DNA of 44,107 nucleotides. Origin: Bacillus rubiinfantis. GTDB taxonomy: Bacteria > Bacillota > Bacilli > Bacillales > Cytobacillaceae. Position numbers and translations under genes: made by a program. This document shows positions 16,333 to 23,486 of the stretch, piece by piece. How positions within the stretch are numbered: the stretch's first letter is position 1; every line of letters begins with the position of its first letter. Below the pieces are notes generated by a model. It was not told the DNA's origin. It was given only the letters and a program-made list of their open reading frames with translations, and ran no database searches. The stretch covers positions 539,927-584,033 of the forward strand of contig CCFE01000021.1 in the NCBI GenBank assembly GCA_000752035.1, written 5' to 3'.

Positions 16333-17187
16333 ATGAATCTAATCAATAAGAAAGTAACGCACAATCGTTTTGGCACGGGGAGTATCGTTAAACAGAATGA
16401 TTCTATTATTGAAATTCATTTCGCATCGGAAAGTAAAAAATTTGTTTTCCCCGATGTTTTTGGAGAGCATCTAACATTGCACGATTCAGAAGCTGCTGAT
16501 TCTATTGAAAAGGTTATCCAAAAGAAAGAAATGGAACGACAGGAGGAACACTGGAAGAAGGAAGAGGAAAAAAGACTACAATATGAGAAGCAGCAACTCC
16601 GAATAGAGCATGAGAAACTGATGAGAAATCATAAACTTCATCCCCAATCACAAATGGCTTTCTGGTGTGACCTAGAAGAACAGGATACTGCTTTTTCAGA
16701 GTGGCAGATATTTTCAGGCGTCATCAAAAGTGGTACTAACAAAGGGAAGCCAAATAAACCCATTAGGCTCCACCAAAATAGTGCCTGCCTTTTAACGGCA
16801 ATAGATTCCGGCAAGTCTGAAAAAGAAAGGCGCATCTTAGGTGTATATATGGTGAATGAAAAATTTATCGGTAAGCTTTGTGAAGATGGATATATTCCTG
16901 CTCATTCAGAATACAGACTTCAACTGACAGAAGAGGAATCGGATCAGCTGCTTTTCTGGAAGTATTACGTTAATGAAAAGTCTCCCCACAAAATGACGTG
17001 GAGTCTCGGTAAATACCGCTATTTTGATAATGTATGGATGGCTCAGATTTTGCATGATATTGTTTCTTTGAAAAGTGAGCCTAAGGAACGGGAGCTAGCA
17101 CAACGGTTTTTTGAACATTATTGTAAAATGAATCAGATATATGACCAAGAGATACCAAAGCCTAATGGTGCATTAATGAGTATGTAG
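16333..17187 (+). CDS. Uncharacterised three-part protein
   Basis: 284 residues from ATG 16333, 8 bases after AGGAGG; a TTG at 16327 is too close to that site. Residues 1-50 form a small beta domain (KKVTHNRFGTGSIVK, KKFVFPDVF) of a type often found attached to helicases and nucleases. Residues 55-100 are a charged coiled coil (KKEMERQEEHWKKEEEKR). The C-terminal 180 residues are an unrecognised soluble domain (FWCDLEEQDTAFSEWQIFSG, LHQNSACLLTAIDSG, MTWSLGKYRYFDNVWMAQIL). Cytoplasmic, single gene with its own promoter. No catalytic motif is evident. Confidence 0.75.
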   Translation: MNLINKKVTHNRFGTGSIVKQNDSIIEIHFASESKKFVFPDVFGEHLTLHDSEAADSIEKVIQKKEMERQEEHWKKEEEKRLQYEKQQLRIEHEKLMRNHKLHPQSQMAFWCDLEEQDTAFSEWQIFSGVIKSGTNKGKPNKPIRLHQNSACLLTAIDSGKSEKERRILGVYMVNEKFIGKLCEDGYIPAHSEYRLQLTEEESDQLLFWKYYVNEKSPHKMTWSLGKYRYFDNVWMAQILHDIVSLKSEPKERELAQRFFEHYCKMNQIYDQEIPKPNGALMSM

Positions 17188-17409
17188 AAAACATCGGGCC
17201 GGTCGCTGTGTTTCTATCGTAAACATAAGGGCTGGCCCCATATGAATTTCACCGATAAATTTTTCATCAGCTAGTACGCCGCTATAAATTCCTTCATAAC
17301 TTTTCCCATTCGATTTAATAAAATCAACCCAATTAATAATCGTTTGAGTATGTCCTTGACACCCGGTTAACAAAAGTAAAATAAAAATACCTAGCCACCA
17401 TTTGTTCAC
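17173..17409 (-). pseudogene. Truncated lipoprotein gene
   Basis: Reads MNKWWLGIFILLLLTGCQG, a lipoprotein signal peptide with lipobox LTGC, then about 35 residues (NWVDFIKSNGKSYEGIYSG, LADEKFIGEI) that look like the start of a longer secreted Bacillus protein. It stops after 78 residues in a low-complexity tail that overlaps the convergent gene by 15 bases. The likely reading is a 3'-deleted remnant. A genuine short lipoprotein is the alternative. Confidence 0.5.
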
Positions 17410-17670
17410 CTACTCCACACCTTTGTATATTTGACGAATCATCAACTGCTTTGTTTCTTATTAATTGAAAAGATAATTGGAAAATATAAGTTTAAATCAG
17501 TTTAGCGAAGCGAAAAATGCGGACTATGTAGGATACCTTCATGTCTGTAATCTTACCGGATGGAGTTGCCAGTAATTTTTGGGGAATTTAAAGGCTTTTA
17601 AAAAAATGTGCCGAATTAATTTAGGGAGTTTACTTTTACATAAAAGATACAGGAATTGGGAGGAAATCCT

Positions 17671-18159
17671 ATGTCACAAAAACAACAAGTACTAGATCAT
17701 TTGGCTAATTTAGGGATCGAATATAAATTTTTGGAGCATGCCCCTGTTTTTACAATCGAAGAGATGGATCAGTTGGGAATCTCTGAACATGGACCAGTAT
17801 GTAAAAACTTATTTTTACGCGATAATAAAGGAAAGCGACACTTTCTAGTGATAATCGATAAGGATCAGCAGGCCGATATGGTCCGGATTCGCGAACAATT
17901 AGGATGCACAAGGTTAAGTTTCGCGTCTGACGAGAGGCTGCAAAAATATCTCCAATTACAAAAGGGTGCAGTAACCCCGCTTGGCGTAATCAATGATATT
18001 GATGCGGCCGTCGAAATCGTGCTGGATAGGAGTTTGGAAGGGAAAGCACAGCTTGGCTTTCACCCCAATGATAATACCGCAACAGTCTGGATCTCATGTG
18101 CCGATTTAGTAAAGTACATTCGCACGAATGGCAATACGATTCATTTTATCGATATGTAG
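17671..18159 (+). CDS. YbaK/ProXp-type aminoacyl-tRNA deacylase
   Basis: 162 residues from ATG 17671, with GGGAGG at 17658-17663. The YbaK/aa-tRNA deacylase fold is clear: QVLDHLANLGIEYKFLEHAP, then the PVCKNLFLRDNKGKRHFLVI strand-helix pair, then KGAVTPLGVINDID and LGFHPNDNTATVWIS. The pattern matches the free-standing ProXp-ala (PrdX) editing proteins, which hydrolyse Ala-tRNA(Pro). It stands alone. The specific substrate is inferred from family resemblance. Confidence 0.85.
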   Translation: MSQKQQVLDHLANLGIEYKFLEHAPVFTIEEMDQLGISEHGPVCKNLFLRDNKGKRHFLVIIDKDQQADMVRIREQLGCTRLSFASDERLQKYLQLQKGAVTPLGVINDIDAAVEIVLDRSLEGKAQLGFHPNDNTATVWISCADLVKYIRTNGNTIHFIDM

Positions 18160-18403
18160 GAATGTCGTGTTTTTGTAAATAATGAAACCTAATGATAAGT
18201 AGGATTATTGTCGGTAGGCTATAATCAAAACTTGATGGTAGCGGGGATCTTTACCTATGAGAGGGATGCTGCCGGAAAAAAAAGACAATCTGCGAAAGTT
18301 TTTCGCGGGGTAAAAAGATTCTATGACAACCCTGTATACTGTTTTTTGAAGAGGGAATTCTAAAAATGTTTTATTAATGCTGACACCTAAAGGTGGTGAC
18401 AAC

Positions 18404-18526
18404 ATGTCTAAACAAAAAAATAAGAAACTTAAAAACAACCCGGCAATGCCAAAAACAGATGTTGAATTTGCACAAAATGGATTGGAAAAGGTTGCATTAA
18501 AAGCATTGGAAAAAACAAAAAAATAA
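18404..18526 (+). CDS. Small Lys-rich protein, 40 residues
   Basis: ATG 18404 is preceded by AGGTGGTGAC, an excellent ribosome binding site. The protein reads MSKQKNKKLKNNPAMPKTDV and then an acidic/basic helix (EFAQNGLEKVALKALEK). It is basic, soluble and similar in style to small spore-associated proteins, but I do not recognise a family. A terminator follows directly, so it is a complete small gene. Confidence 0.7.
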   Translation: MSKQKNKKLKNNPAMPKTDVEFAQNGLEKVALKALEKTKK

Positions 18527-18550
18527 GCAGAAAAAATGTAAAGTCATTGA

Positions 18551-18575
18551 GTGTCAGGGAGTCCTGACACTTTTT
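18551..18575 (+). terminator. Rho-independent terminator
   Basis: GTGTCAGG pairs with CCTGACAC (4-base loop), followed by T5, directly after the 40-residue gene. Confidence 0.85.
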
Positions 18576-18736
18576 CTTATCAAAAATGCAAAAATATCCC
18601 TAAATGTTGTTTTCAAAGTGTTTGAAAAGTAACGGAATTGTTCGTCTTTAAAAATTAGAAGTCAAATTTTTTTAAAAAAGAAAAATGAAACTCTTTGACC
18701 AAAAATACTGTCTAATTCTATAGGGGGACAAATACC

Positions 18737-19732
18737 ATGATAAATAAGAATCTAAAAAGAGCAATTTTTAGTGTTGGTTTAGCAATCATGATAACCTTCG
18801 GTTCTGGAATAGGAACACATGTAGTGGACGCAGCATCAAACTATTAGACGATAATCATAAAAAAAGGCGATACGCTTTGGGCACTTGCTAAAAAATACAA
18901 AACTACCGTAACCAAACTGAAAAGCTTAAACAAATTAAAATCGGACCGCATTTATGCAGGACAGAAATTTAAGGCACCAGTTAGTTACTCCTATAAGACG
19001 GCGAAACAATATTATACTGAACTTGAAAAAGACAAATCATATACAACAATTCAAAAAAAGGTAATTAAACGTTCAAAATTAATAGATTACGTTGTATCTA
19101 CGTATAAAGGTAAGATGGACATCACTTTATACGTCACGGAAAATGCTGAATTTGAAGGGGAAGACCCCGCATATGTGTCTGTTGAAATGAAGGAAAAGGG
19201 AACGAATTTACGCTATTTCGTAGCTAAAGATCTTGTTGGATATTCAACAGAATATGTGTACGACAACTATATGGTGAATCTATTAAGCTATGAAGTCAGG
19301 AATCTGGTGAAGCCAAGCATTGATAGCACATTTAAGAATAAGAAAGTACAATTCCTCACAAAGGTTAGTTTAAGATCAGATCTTCATAAGAAATTAACTG
19401 AAAAGAAAATAAAATGGGAATATAAAAATGTTAAAAACAACTGTGAAACGCAAGTATTTCTCTTGATTCCAGATACTAAGGAATATCAAGAGCTAGCGAT
19501 AAAATATATCCAAGCACAACATAAAAGCAGTAAAATAAAGGTGGATGACTATGACCTTTATTTCTACTCTGGAAAGTACGATGCGAAGATCAGATATGTT
19601 CGCGTCAATTCAGCTAAAATCGGCGAATTTAATACCGTCAAGAAATTCGTAGCTAAATTAGAAAGCGCTTCTCTACTTCAATATAAAAATGATACGAGAA
19701 GTCTTGTGAAACAAACCAAACTCTATAAATAA
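18737..19732 (+). pseudogene. Secreted LysM-domain protein interrupted by an in-frame TAG
   Basis: ATG 18737 follows AGGGGGAC. The first 36 codons encode a signal peptide (basic N-terminus, hydrophobic AIFSVGLAIMITFGSG, cleavage near VDAAS). TAG at 18845-18847 then stops it, but the same frame continues without interruption to TAA 19732. It reads TIIIKKGDTLWALAKKYK (LysM, peptidoglycan binding), then a domain of about 240 residues of unknown type. The surviving reading frame at 19115 has no ribosome binding site of its own. One base change (for example from AAG or CAG) explains the break. Suppression of TAG or assembly error are alternatives. Its own hairpin terminator follows. Confidence 0.8.
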
Positions 19733-19738
19733 TGCGCT

Positions 19739-19784
19739 GCACCTCCAATGTTACATTTAGGCTAACAATGGAGGTGCTGTTTTA
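19739..19784 (+). terminator. Rho-independent terminator of the LysM gene
   Basis: GCACCTCCA and TGTTA pair with TAACA and TGGAGGTGC, followed by a short T-run. Confidence 0.75.
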
Positions 19785-19880
19785 AATTTTTACTGGCTCT
19801 TGTCCTTGTATGTTAAGGAAGGAATAGCACTATTATGCTAAACTATTACTATTGTTCAACAGCATTTTGGGGGATTTCCT

Positions 19881-19994
19881 ATGAAAATCAAGGGGTTGAA
19901 TATATGGCTTCGTTCGGGGGATTTCGGAACGGTTTTATTCTAGCGCGGCCAAAAATATTTAATCGAATGGGTTCATGAAGAAGAAGAGGAGTAA
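19881..19994 (+). pseudogene. Possible small gene interrupted by TAG
   Basis: ATG 19881 follows GGGGGATT. It encodes MKIKGLNIWLRSGDFGTVLF, then TAG at 19941-19943, then continues in frame as RGQKYLIEWVHEEEEE to TAA at 19992-19994. The tail also supplies the Shine-Dalgarno of the next gene. The continuous protein-like sequence on both sides of the stop suggests a broken 37-codon gene. I cannot name the family and it may be chance. Confidence 0.35.
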
Positions 19995-19998
19995 CTAC

Positions 19999-20637
19999 AT
20001 GAAATATATTGACGTAGAAACATGGAAAAGAAGAAAACATTTTGAGCTTTATCGATCAATGGATTTTCCTCACCTCAATTTAACTGCAAACGTTGATGTG
20101 ACGGACTTTTACAAGAAGATAAAGGCGCAGCGTCTGTCATTTTTTAAAGCGTTTCTCTTTGGCGCTGTAAAGACTGCAAATGAGATTACAGAGTTTCGCT
20201 ACCGTATTCGCGGTGATAAAGTAGTAGAGCATGAAAGGGTTCATCCGTCTTTTACAGTGATGACATCCGATGACTTATTCAGTTTTTGTACGGTTGCTTT
20301 TGAGGAGGAATTTTCCGTTTTTTTGCAAGAAGTCTCGAGGAAAATGGAACGAGCTGAGCAGGAAGTAAACTTAGAGGATGAAGAAGGTGTGGACAACTTA
20401 CTTTATATCACCTGCATTCCTTGGGTTTCATTTACCAATATTCTTCACCCAATTCATCTAAGTCCTGCTGACAGCGTACCGCGAATTGCCTGGGGTAAGT
20501 TTTTCGAGGAAAATGGAAAAATAAAGCTGCCTGTATCTGTTCAAGCCCATCATGCCTTAGTCGATGGAGTCCACATGGGCAAATTCTATCTGGAATTGCA
20601 GAAATGGCTTAATCACACTGAGAATTATACTATTTGA
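19999..20637 (+). CDS. Chloramphenicol acetyltransferase-like protein (CatA family)
   Basis: 212 residues from ATG 19999, with AGAGGAG before it; an upstream in-frame ATG at 19975 would swallow that site. Features match type A CAT trimers (about 215-220 residues): DVETWKRRKHFELYRSMDFP near the N-terminus, the SFTVM.DDLFSFCTV strand, SFTNILHPIHLSP, and the catalytic AHHALVDGVHMGKF with the HHxxxDG active-site histidine. These enzymes acetylate chloramphenicol with acetyl-CoA. Chromosomal Bacillus homologues often show weak or no resistance activity, so the true substrate is open. Confidence 0.85.
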   Translation: MKYIDVETWKRRKHFELYRSMDFPHLNLTANVDVTDFYKKIKAQRLSFFKAFLFGAVKTANEITEFRYRIRGDKVVEHERVHPSFTVMTSDDLFSFCTVAFEEEFSVFLQEVSRKMERAEQEVNLEDEEGVDNLLYITCIPWVSFTNILHPIHLSPADSVPRIAWGKFFEENGKIKLPVSVQAHHALVDGVHMGKFYLELQKWLNHTENYTI

Positions 20638-20742
20638 GATTGATGAATAAGGTCAATTTTTCATTTAGGGTAACAGCAGGTATGCAAAAAATGCCTTGCC
20701 CACGGTGTAACCACCGGGGTGCAGTACAATAAAGTGATACTT

Positions 20743-20870
20743 TCATCAGTGGGGGTTTTCTTCATCTCCTACTGATAGTTAGTTGAACCAATTAACCCTT
20801 TACGGGCAGTTGAACCCCCAGCCAGAATCCTTTTAGACTCGTAATTTTAAGGTGGGGGTCTTACTGACCG
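20743..20870. other. Structured intergenic RNA/DNA element
   Basis: Two nested stems are visible: ATCAGT-G-GGGG pairs with CTCC-T-ACTGAT (20745-20776), and CCC/GGG closes TTTAC near 20796. In addition GGGGGTT (20751-20757) can pair with AACCCCC (20813-20819), as can GGTGGGGGTC (20851-20860), giving mutually exclusive folds. It lies just upstream of the response regulator gene. It could be a leader regulatory RNA or the remnant end of an IS200/IS605-type element; the reverse complement carries GGTTCAAC and a C-rich hairpin. Unassigned. Confidence 0.4.
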
Positions 20871-20896
20871 TTAAGGCGGAATGAAGGGTGAGCCAT

Positions 20897-21583
20897 GTGG
20901 TGAAAATTTTGTTGGTAGAAGATGATCGGACGATTGCGTCTGGACTTGACTATTCATTACAGCAAGATCAATTTTCGACGATCCTTTGCTATGATGCTGC
21001 TAGTGCAAAAAAGGTACTATGTGAGGAGTGGCAACAGATTGCTTTGTGTCTTTTGGACTTATCGCTTCCGGACGGCAGCGGTTATGAGTTGTGTAAGCTG
21101 GTAAAGGAAAAAGGCGATATTCCCGTTATTTTTCTAACAGCGATTGATGATGAAGTCAATGTGGTGATGGGGCTTGATATGGGAGCCGATGATTACATAA
21201 CCAAACCATTTCGAATTCGTGAGCTGATATCAAGGATTAAGACGGTCCTCAGAAGATATCAAAAACAGCCGCACGCCAGTAGTTTCATTGAAATTCAGCA
21301 TATCCAAATTAATACGCTAGAAGGCAAGGTGTTCAAAAATGGTGAGGAAGTGTTGCTGACAGCTTTAGAATATCGGCTTTTCCTCATTTTTGTGAACCAT
21401 ATTGGCCAGATTCTATCACGGAATCAGCTTCTTGAACAAATCTGGGATGTGGCCGGAGATTTCGTTAATGATAATACGTTAACCGTCTATATTAAGAGAC
21501 TGAGAGAAAAGTTAGAGGACAATCCACAGCAGCCTACACTTATCAAAACGGTGCGAGGGTTAGGCTATAAGGTTGGTGACTAG
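20897..21583 (+). CDS. OmpR-family response regulator
   Basis: About 229 residues. The receiver domain has VEDDR acidic pocket, phosphoacceptor Asp in LLDLSLPDGSG, switch Thr in VIFLTAIDD and Lys in DYITKPF. The C-terminal winged helix has LTALEYRLF and the DNA-contact end NTLTVYIKRLREKL..IKTVRGLGY. The start is GTG 20897 (AAGGGTG at 20884-20890) or GTG 20900. It lies 3 bases from the kinase gene, forming a two-component pair with the ABC transporter downstream, in the style of BceRS/VraRS-like antimicrobial peptide modules. Confidence 0.92.
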   Translation: MVKILLVEDDRTIASGLDYSLQQDQFSTILCYDAASAKKVLCEEWQQIALCLLDLSLPDGSGYELCKLVKEKGDIPVIFLTAIDDEVNVVMGLDMGADDYITKPFRIRELISRIKTVLRRYQKQPHASSFIEIQHIQINTLEGKVFKNGEEVLLTALEYRLFLIFVNHIGQILSRNQLLEQIWDVAGDFVNDNTLTVYIKRLREKLEDNPQQPTLIKTVRGLGYKVGD

Positions 21584-21586
21584 CAT

Positions 21587-22588
21587 ATGCTGCGCAATCT
21601 AGAAATCAGGCGATTCCTATTTTCAATGTGTGGAATGATGAGTGTGGGTCTCGTTGGGGCAGCCTTGATTTCATTCGCTGCTGTTGTGGTTGTTCTCGCC
21701 ATTTCCGTATTGCTGATCGGAGCGAGCCTTATTTTTACCAACTGGCGTTATCGTGAAATCGCCAAGCTTTCACAATACTTGCAGCGTATCAGCGGTGGTG
21801 AGTACACGCTTGATGTCCGCGATAACTATGAGGGCGAGCTCAGCATTTTAAAAAATAACATTTATAAAGTGACGACAAGGCTAGCCGAACAGGGCGCGGT
21901 TTTGCAGGAGGATAAAATCAAGCTGACGAATGCCATCTCCGATATTTCCCATCAGTTGAAAACCCCGCTTACCTCGATGATGATGATGGCTGATTTGTTA
22001 CGGGAACCCCAGCTTCCTGATGCAAAAAGAAGTGAATTCACCCATAACATCCAGGTTCAGCTCGAACGAATCGATTGGCTCGTTTCTTCATTATTAAAGC
22101 TTTCAAAAATAGACGCTGGAACGGTTGTCTTTAAACGCGAGGAGATCGCGGTAAAGGACTTGATTCAACGGGCATTGAAACCGCTGTTAATTCCCATTGA
22201 CATTAAAGAACTAACGATTTCGGTTCGGGGAGAGGATACTGTAACGTTTGTTGGCGACCGCAACTGGACAGTTGAAGCGCTGATTAATATTTTTAAAAAT
22301 TGTATTGAGCATACCCCAGAAAAGGGAAGTTTGGCTGTTACTTTTTCCGAGAACGCCTTATTTACGGAGATTATGATTACTGATACTGGAAAAGGGATTG
22401 CGAAAGAGGATCTCCCTTATATTTTTAAGCGCTTCTATAAGGGGAAAAATGCTAGTGAAGAGAGTGTCGGGATTGGCCTGGCCATGGCTCACAGCATTAT
22501 CACAAAACAAAACGGCAGTATTGAAGTGAGCAGTATTCTTGGCGAGGGCACAGAGTTTCGGATTCAATTTTTCAAGGGGATTATCTAA
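21587..22588 (+). CDS. Histidine kinase with minimal membrane sensor
   Basis: 333 residues. Residues about 10-50 form a tight hydrophobic hairpin (two short membrane segments with almost no external loop), followed by a HAMP-like linker. The H-box is DISHQLKTPLTSM. The ATPase domain has an N-box (NIFKNCIEHTPE), G1 (DTGKGIAKEDLP) and G2 (GIGLAMAHSII). Lacking an extracellular sensor domain, it fits the intramembrane-sensing kinases that take their signal from a partner ABC permease. That dependence is inference from the layout. Confidence 0.9.
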   Translation: MLRNLEIRRFLFSMCGMMSVGLVGAALISFAAVVVVLAISVLLIGASLIFTNWRYREIAKLSQYLQRISGGEYTLDVRDNYEGELSILKNNIYKVTTRLAEQGAVLQEDKIKLTNAISDISHQLKTPLTSMMMMADLLREPQLPDAKRSEFTHNIQVQLERIDWLVSSLLKLSKIDAGTVVFKREEIAVKDLIQRALKPLLIPIDIKELTISVRGEDTVTFVGDRNWTVEALINIFKNCIEHTPEKGSLAVTFSENALFTEIMITDTGKGIAKEDLPYIFKRFYKGKNASEESVGIGLAMAHSIITKQNGSIEVSSILGEGTEFRIQFFKGII

Positions 22589-22711
22589 GCGTTCGATGAT
22601 TTCCGTGTCATCATGTTTCCGATTAAGTTCTTCAAGGGGATCGTTAGAAACGGCATCCATCCCATGCGGAGAACGGATAGACAAGAGGATTCTCACTCGG
22701 ACCATCGTCGT

Positions 22712-22753
22712 AAATGACTAAATTGTCACTAAGCAGTCACGTGAAAGTCATTT
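22712..22753. promoter_or_regulatory. Inverted repeat upstream of the ABC transporter genes
   Basis: AAATGACT (22712-22719) pairs with AGTCATTT (22746-22753), with TCAC/GTGA nested inside, about 50 bases before the ATPase start. A direct repeat of GTCAC lies within. It could be the binding site of the neighbouring response regulator or an mRNA hairpin. Unproven. Confidence 0.4.
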
Positions 22754-22802
22754 TGGCCAGATAAACTAGAACCATCAGCAGTATATGGAGGTTTTATCTA
22801 AA

Positions 22803-23486
22803 ATGGAAATTTTAAAAATTGAGCATCTGACTAAAATGTACGGCAAAGGCGAGACGGCTGTTAAGGCGCTAGATGATGTTTCTTTTTCAGTGAATAAAGG
22901 TGAATTTGTGGCCATCATTGGCCCCTCGGGTTCAGGGAAATCAACGCTGTTGCATCTGCTTGGCGGCGTCGATCGGCCAACGAGCGGCAAGGTGTTTGTG
23001 GACAATACTGATATTTATGAATTGGATGAAACACAGCTGGCGATTTTTCGACGGAGGCAAATAGGGTTGATTTATCAATTTTACAACCTGATCCCCGTGT
23101 TAACGGTGGAGGAGAATATCACACTGCCATTGTTACTAGATGAACATAAGGTCGATCAAAAACAACTCACTGAGTTAGTGAAAATCCTCAATCTAGACCA
23201 GCGGTTACAACACTTGCCCAATCAATTATCGGGCGGTCAGCAGCAGCGGGTATCGATTGGCCGGGCATTGATCAGTAATCCCGCGATTATGCTTGCCGAC
23301 GAACCGACCGGGAATCTCGACAGCAAGAATAGCAGTGAAATCATCGATTTATTAAAAATGTTCAATAAAACATTTAAGCAGACTTTACTTGTGATTACCC
23401 ATGATGAACGAATTGCCCTGCAGGCGGACCGTGTGATAGCAATTGAAGATGGCCGGATTGCTAAGGACGAGGTGATTCGTCCATGA
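22803..23486 (+). CDS. ABC transporter ATP-binding protein (MacB/BceA-type)
   Basis: 227 residues from ATG 22803. Walker A GPSGSGKSTLLHLLGG, Q-loop IYQFYNLIP, signature LSGGQQQRVSIGRAL, Walker B IMLADEPTGNLDS and H-loop VITHDE are all intact. The pattern belongs to the LolD/MacB/BceA group, whose partners are FtsX-like permeases. The permease gene starts 4 bases inside its end (ATGA). Energises the partner permease, probably for cell-envelope peptide resistance or sensing. Confidence 0.93.
   Translation: MEILKIEHLTKMYGKGETAVKALDDVSFSVNKGEFVAIIGPSGSGKSTLLHLLGGVDRPTSGKVFVDNTDIYELDETQLAIFRRRQIGLIYQFYNLIPVLTVEENITLPLLLDEHKVDQKQLTELVKILNLDQRLQHLPNQLSGGQQQRVSIGRALISNPAIMLADEPTGNLDSKNSSEIIDLLKMFNKTFKQTLLVITHDERIALQADRVIAIEDGRIAKDEVIRP

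Noticed and set aside
18845..18847. Pyrrolysine decoding of TAG, suggested by the nearby corrinoid/methyltransferase genes
   Set aside because: No pyl genes are in the window, the site is not an MttB-type active site, and nonsense mutation is simpler.
22554..22642. Tandem duplication of the kinase gene end
   Set aside because: Two similar stretches (TTCAAGGGGAT) exist, but similarity is short and imperfect; too little to claim a repeat.
22358..22705. Minus-strand frame overlapping the kinase end
   Set aside because: Overlaps the conserved ATPase domain of the kinase and has no recognisable motif.
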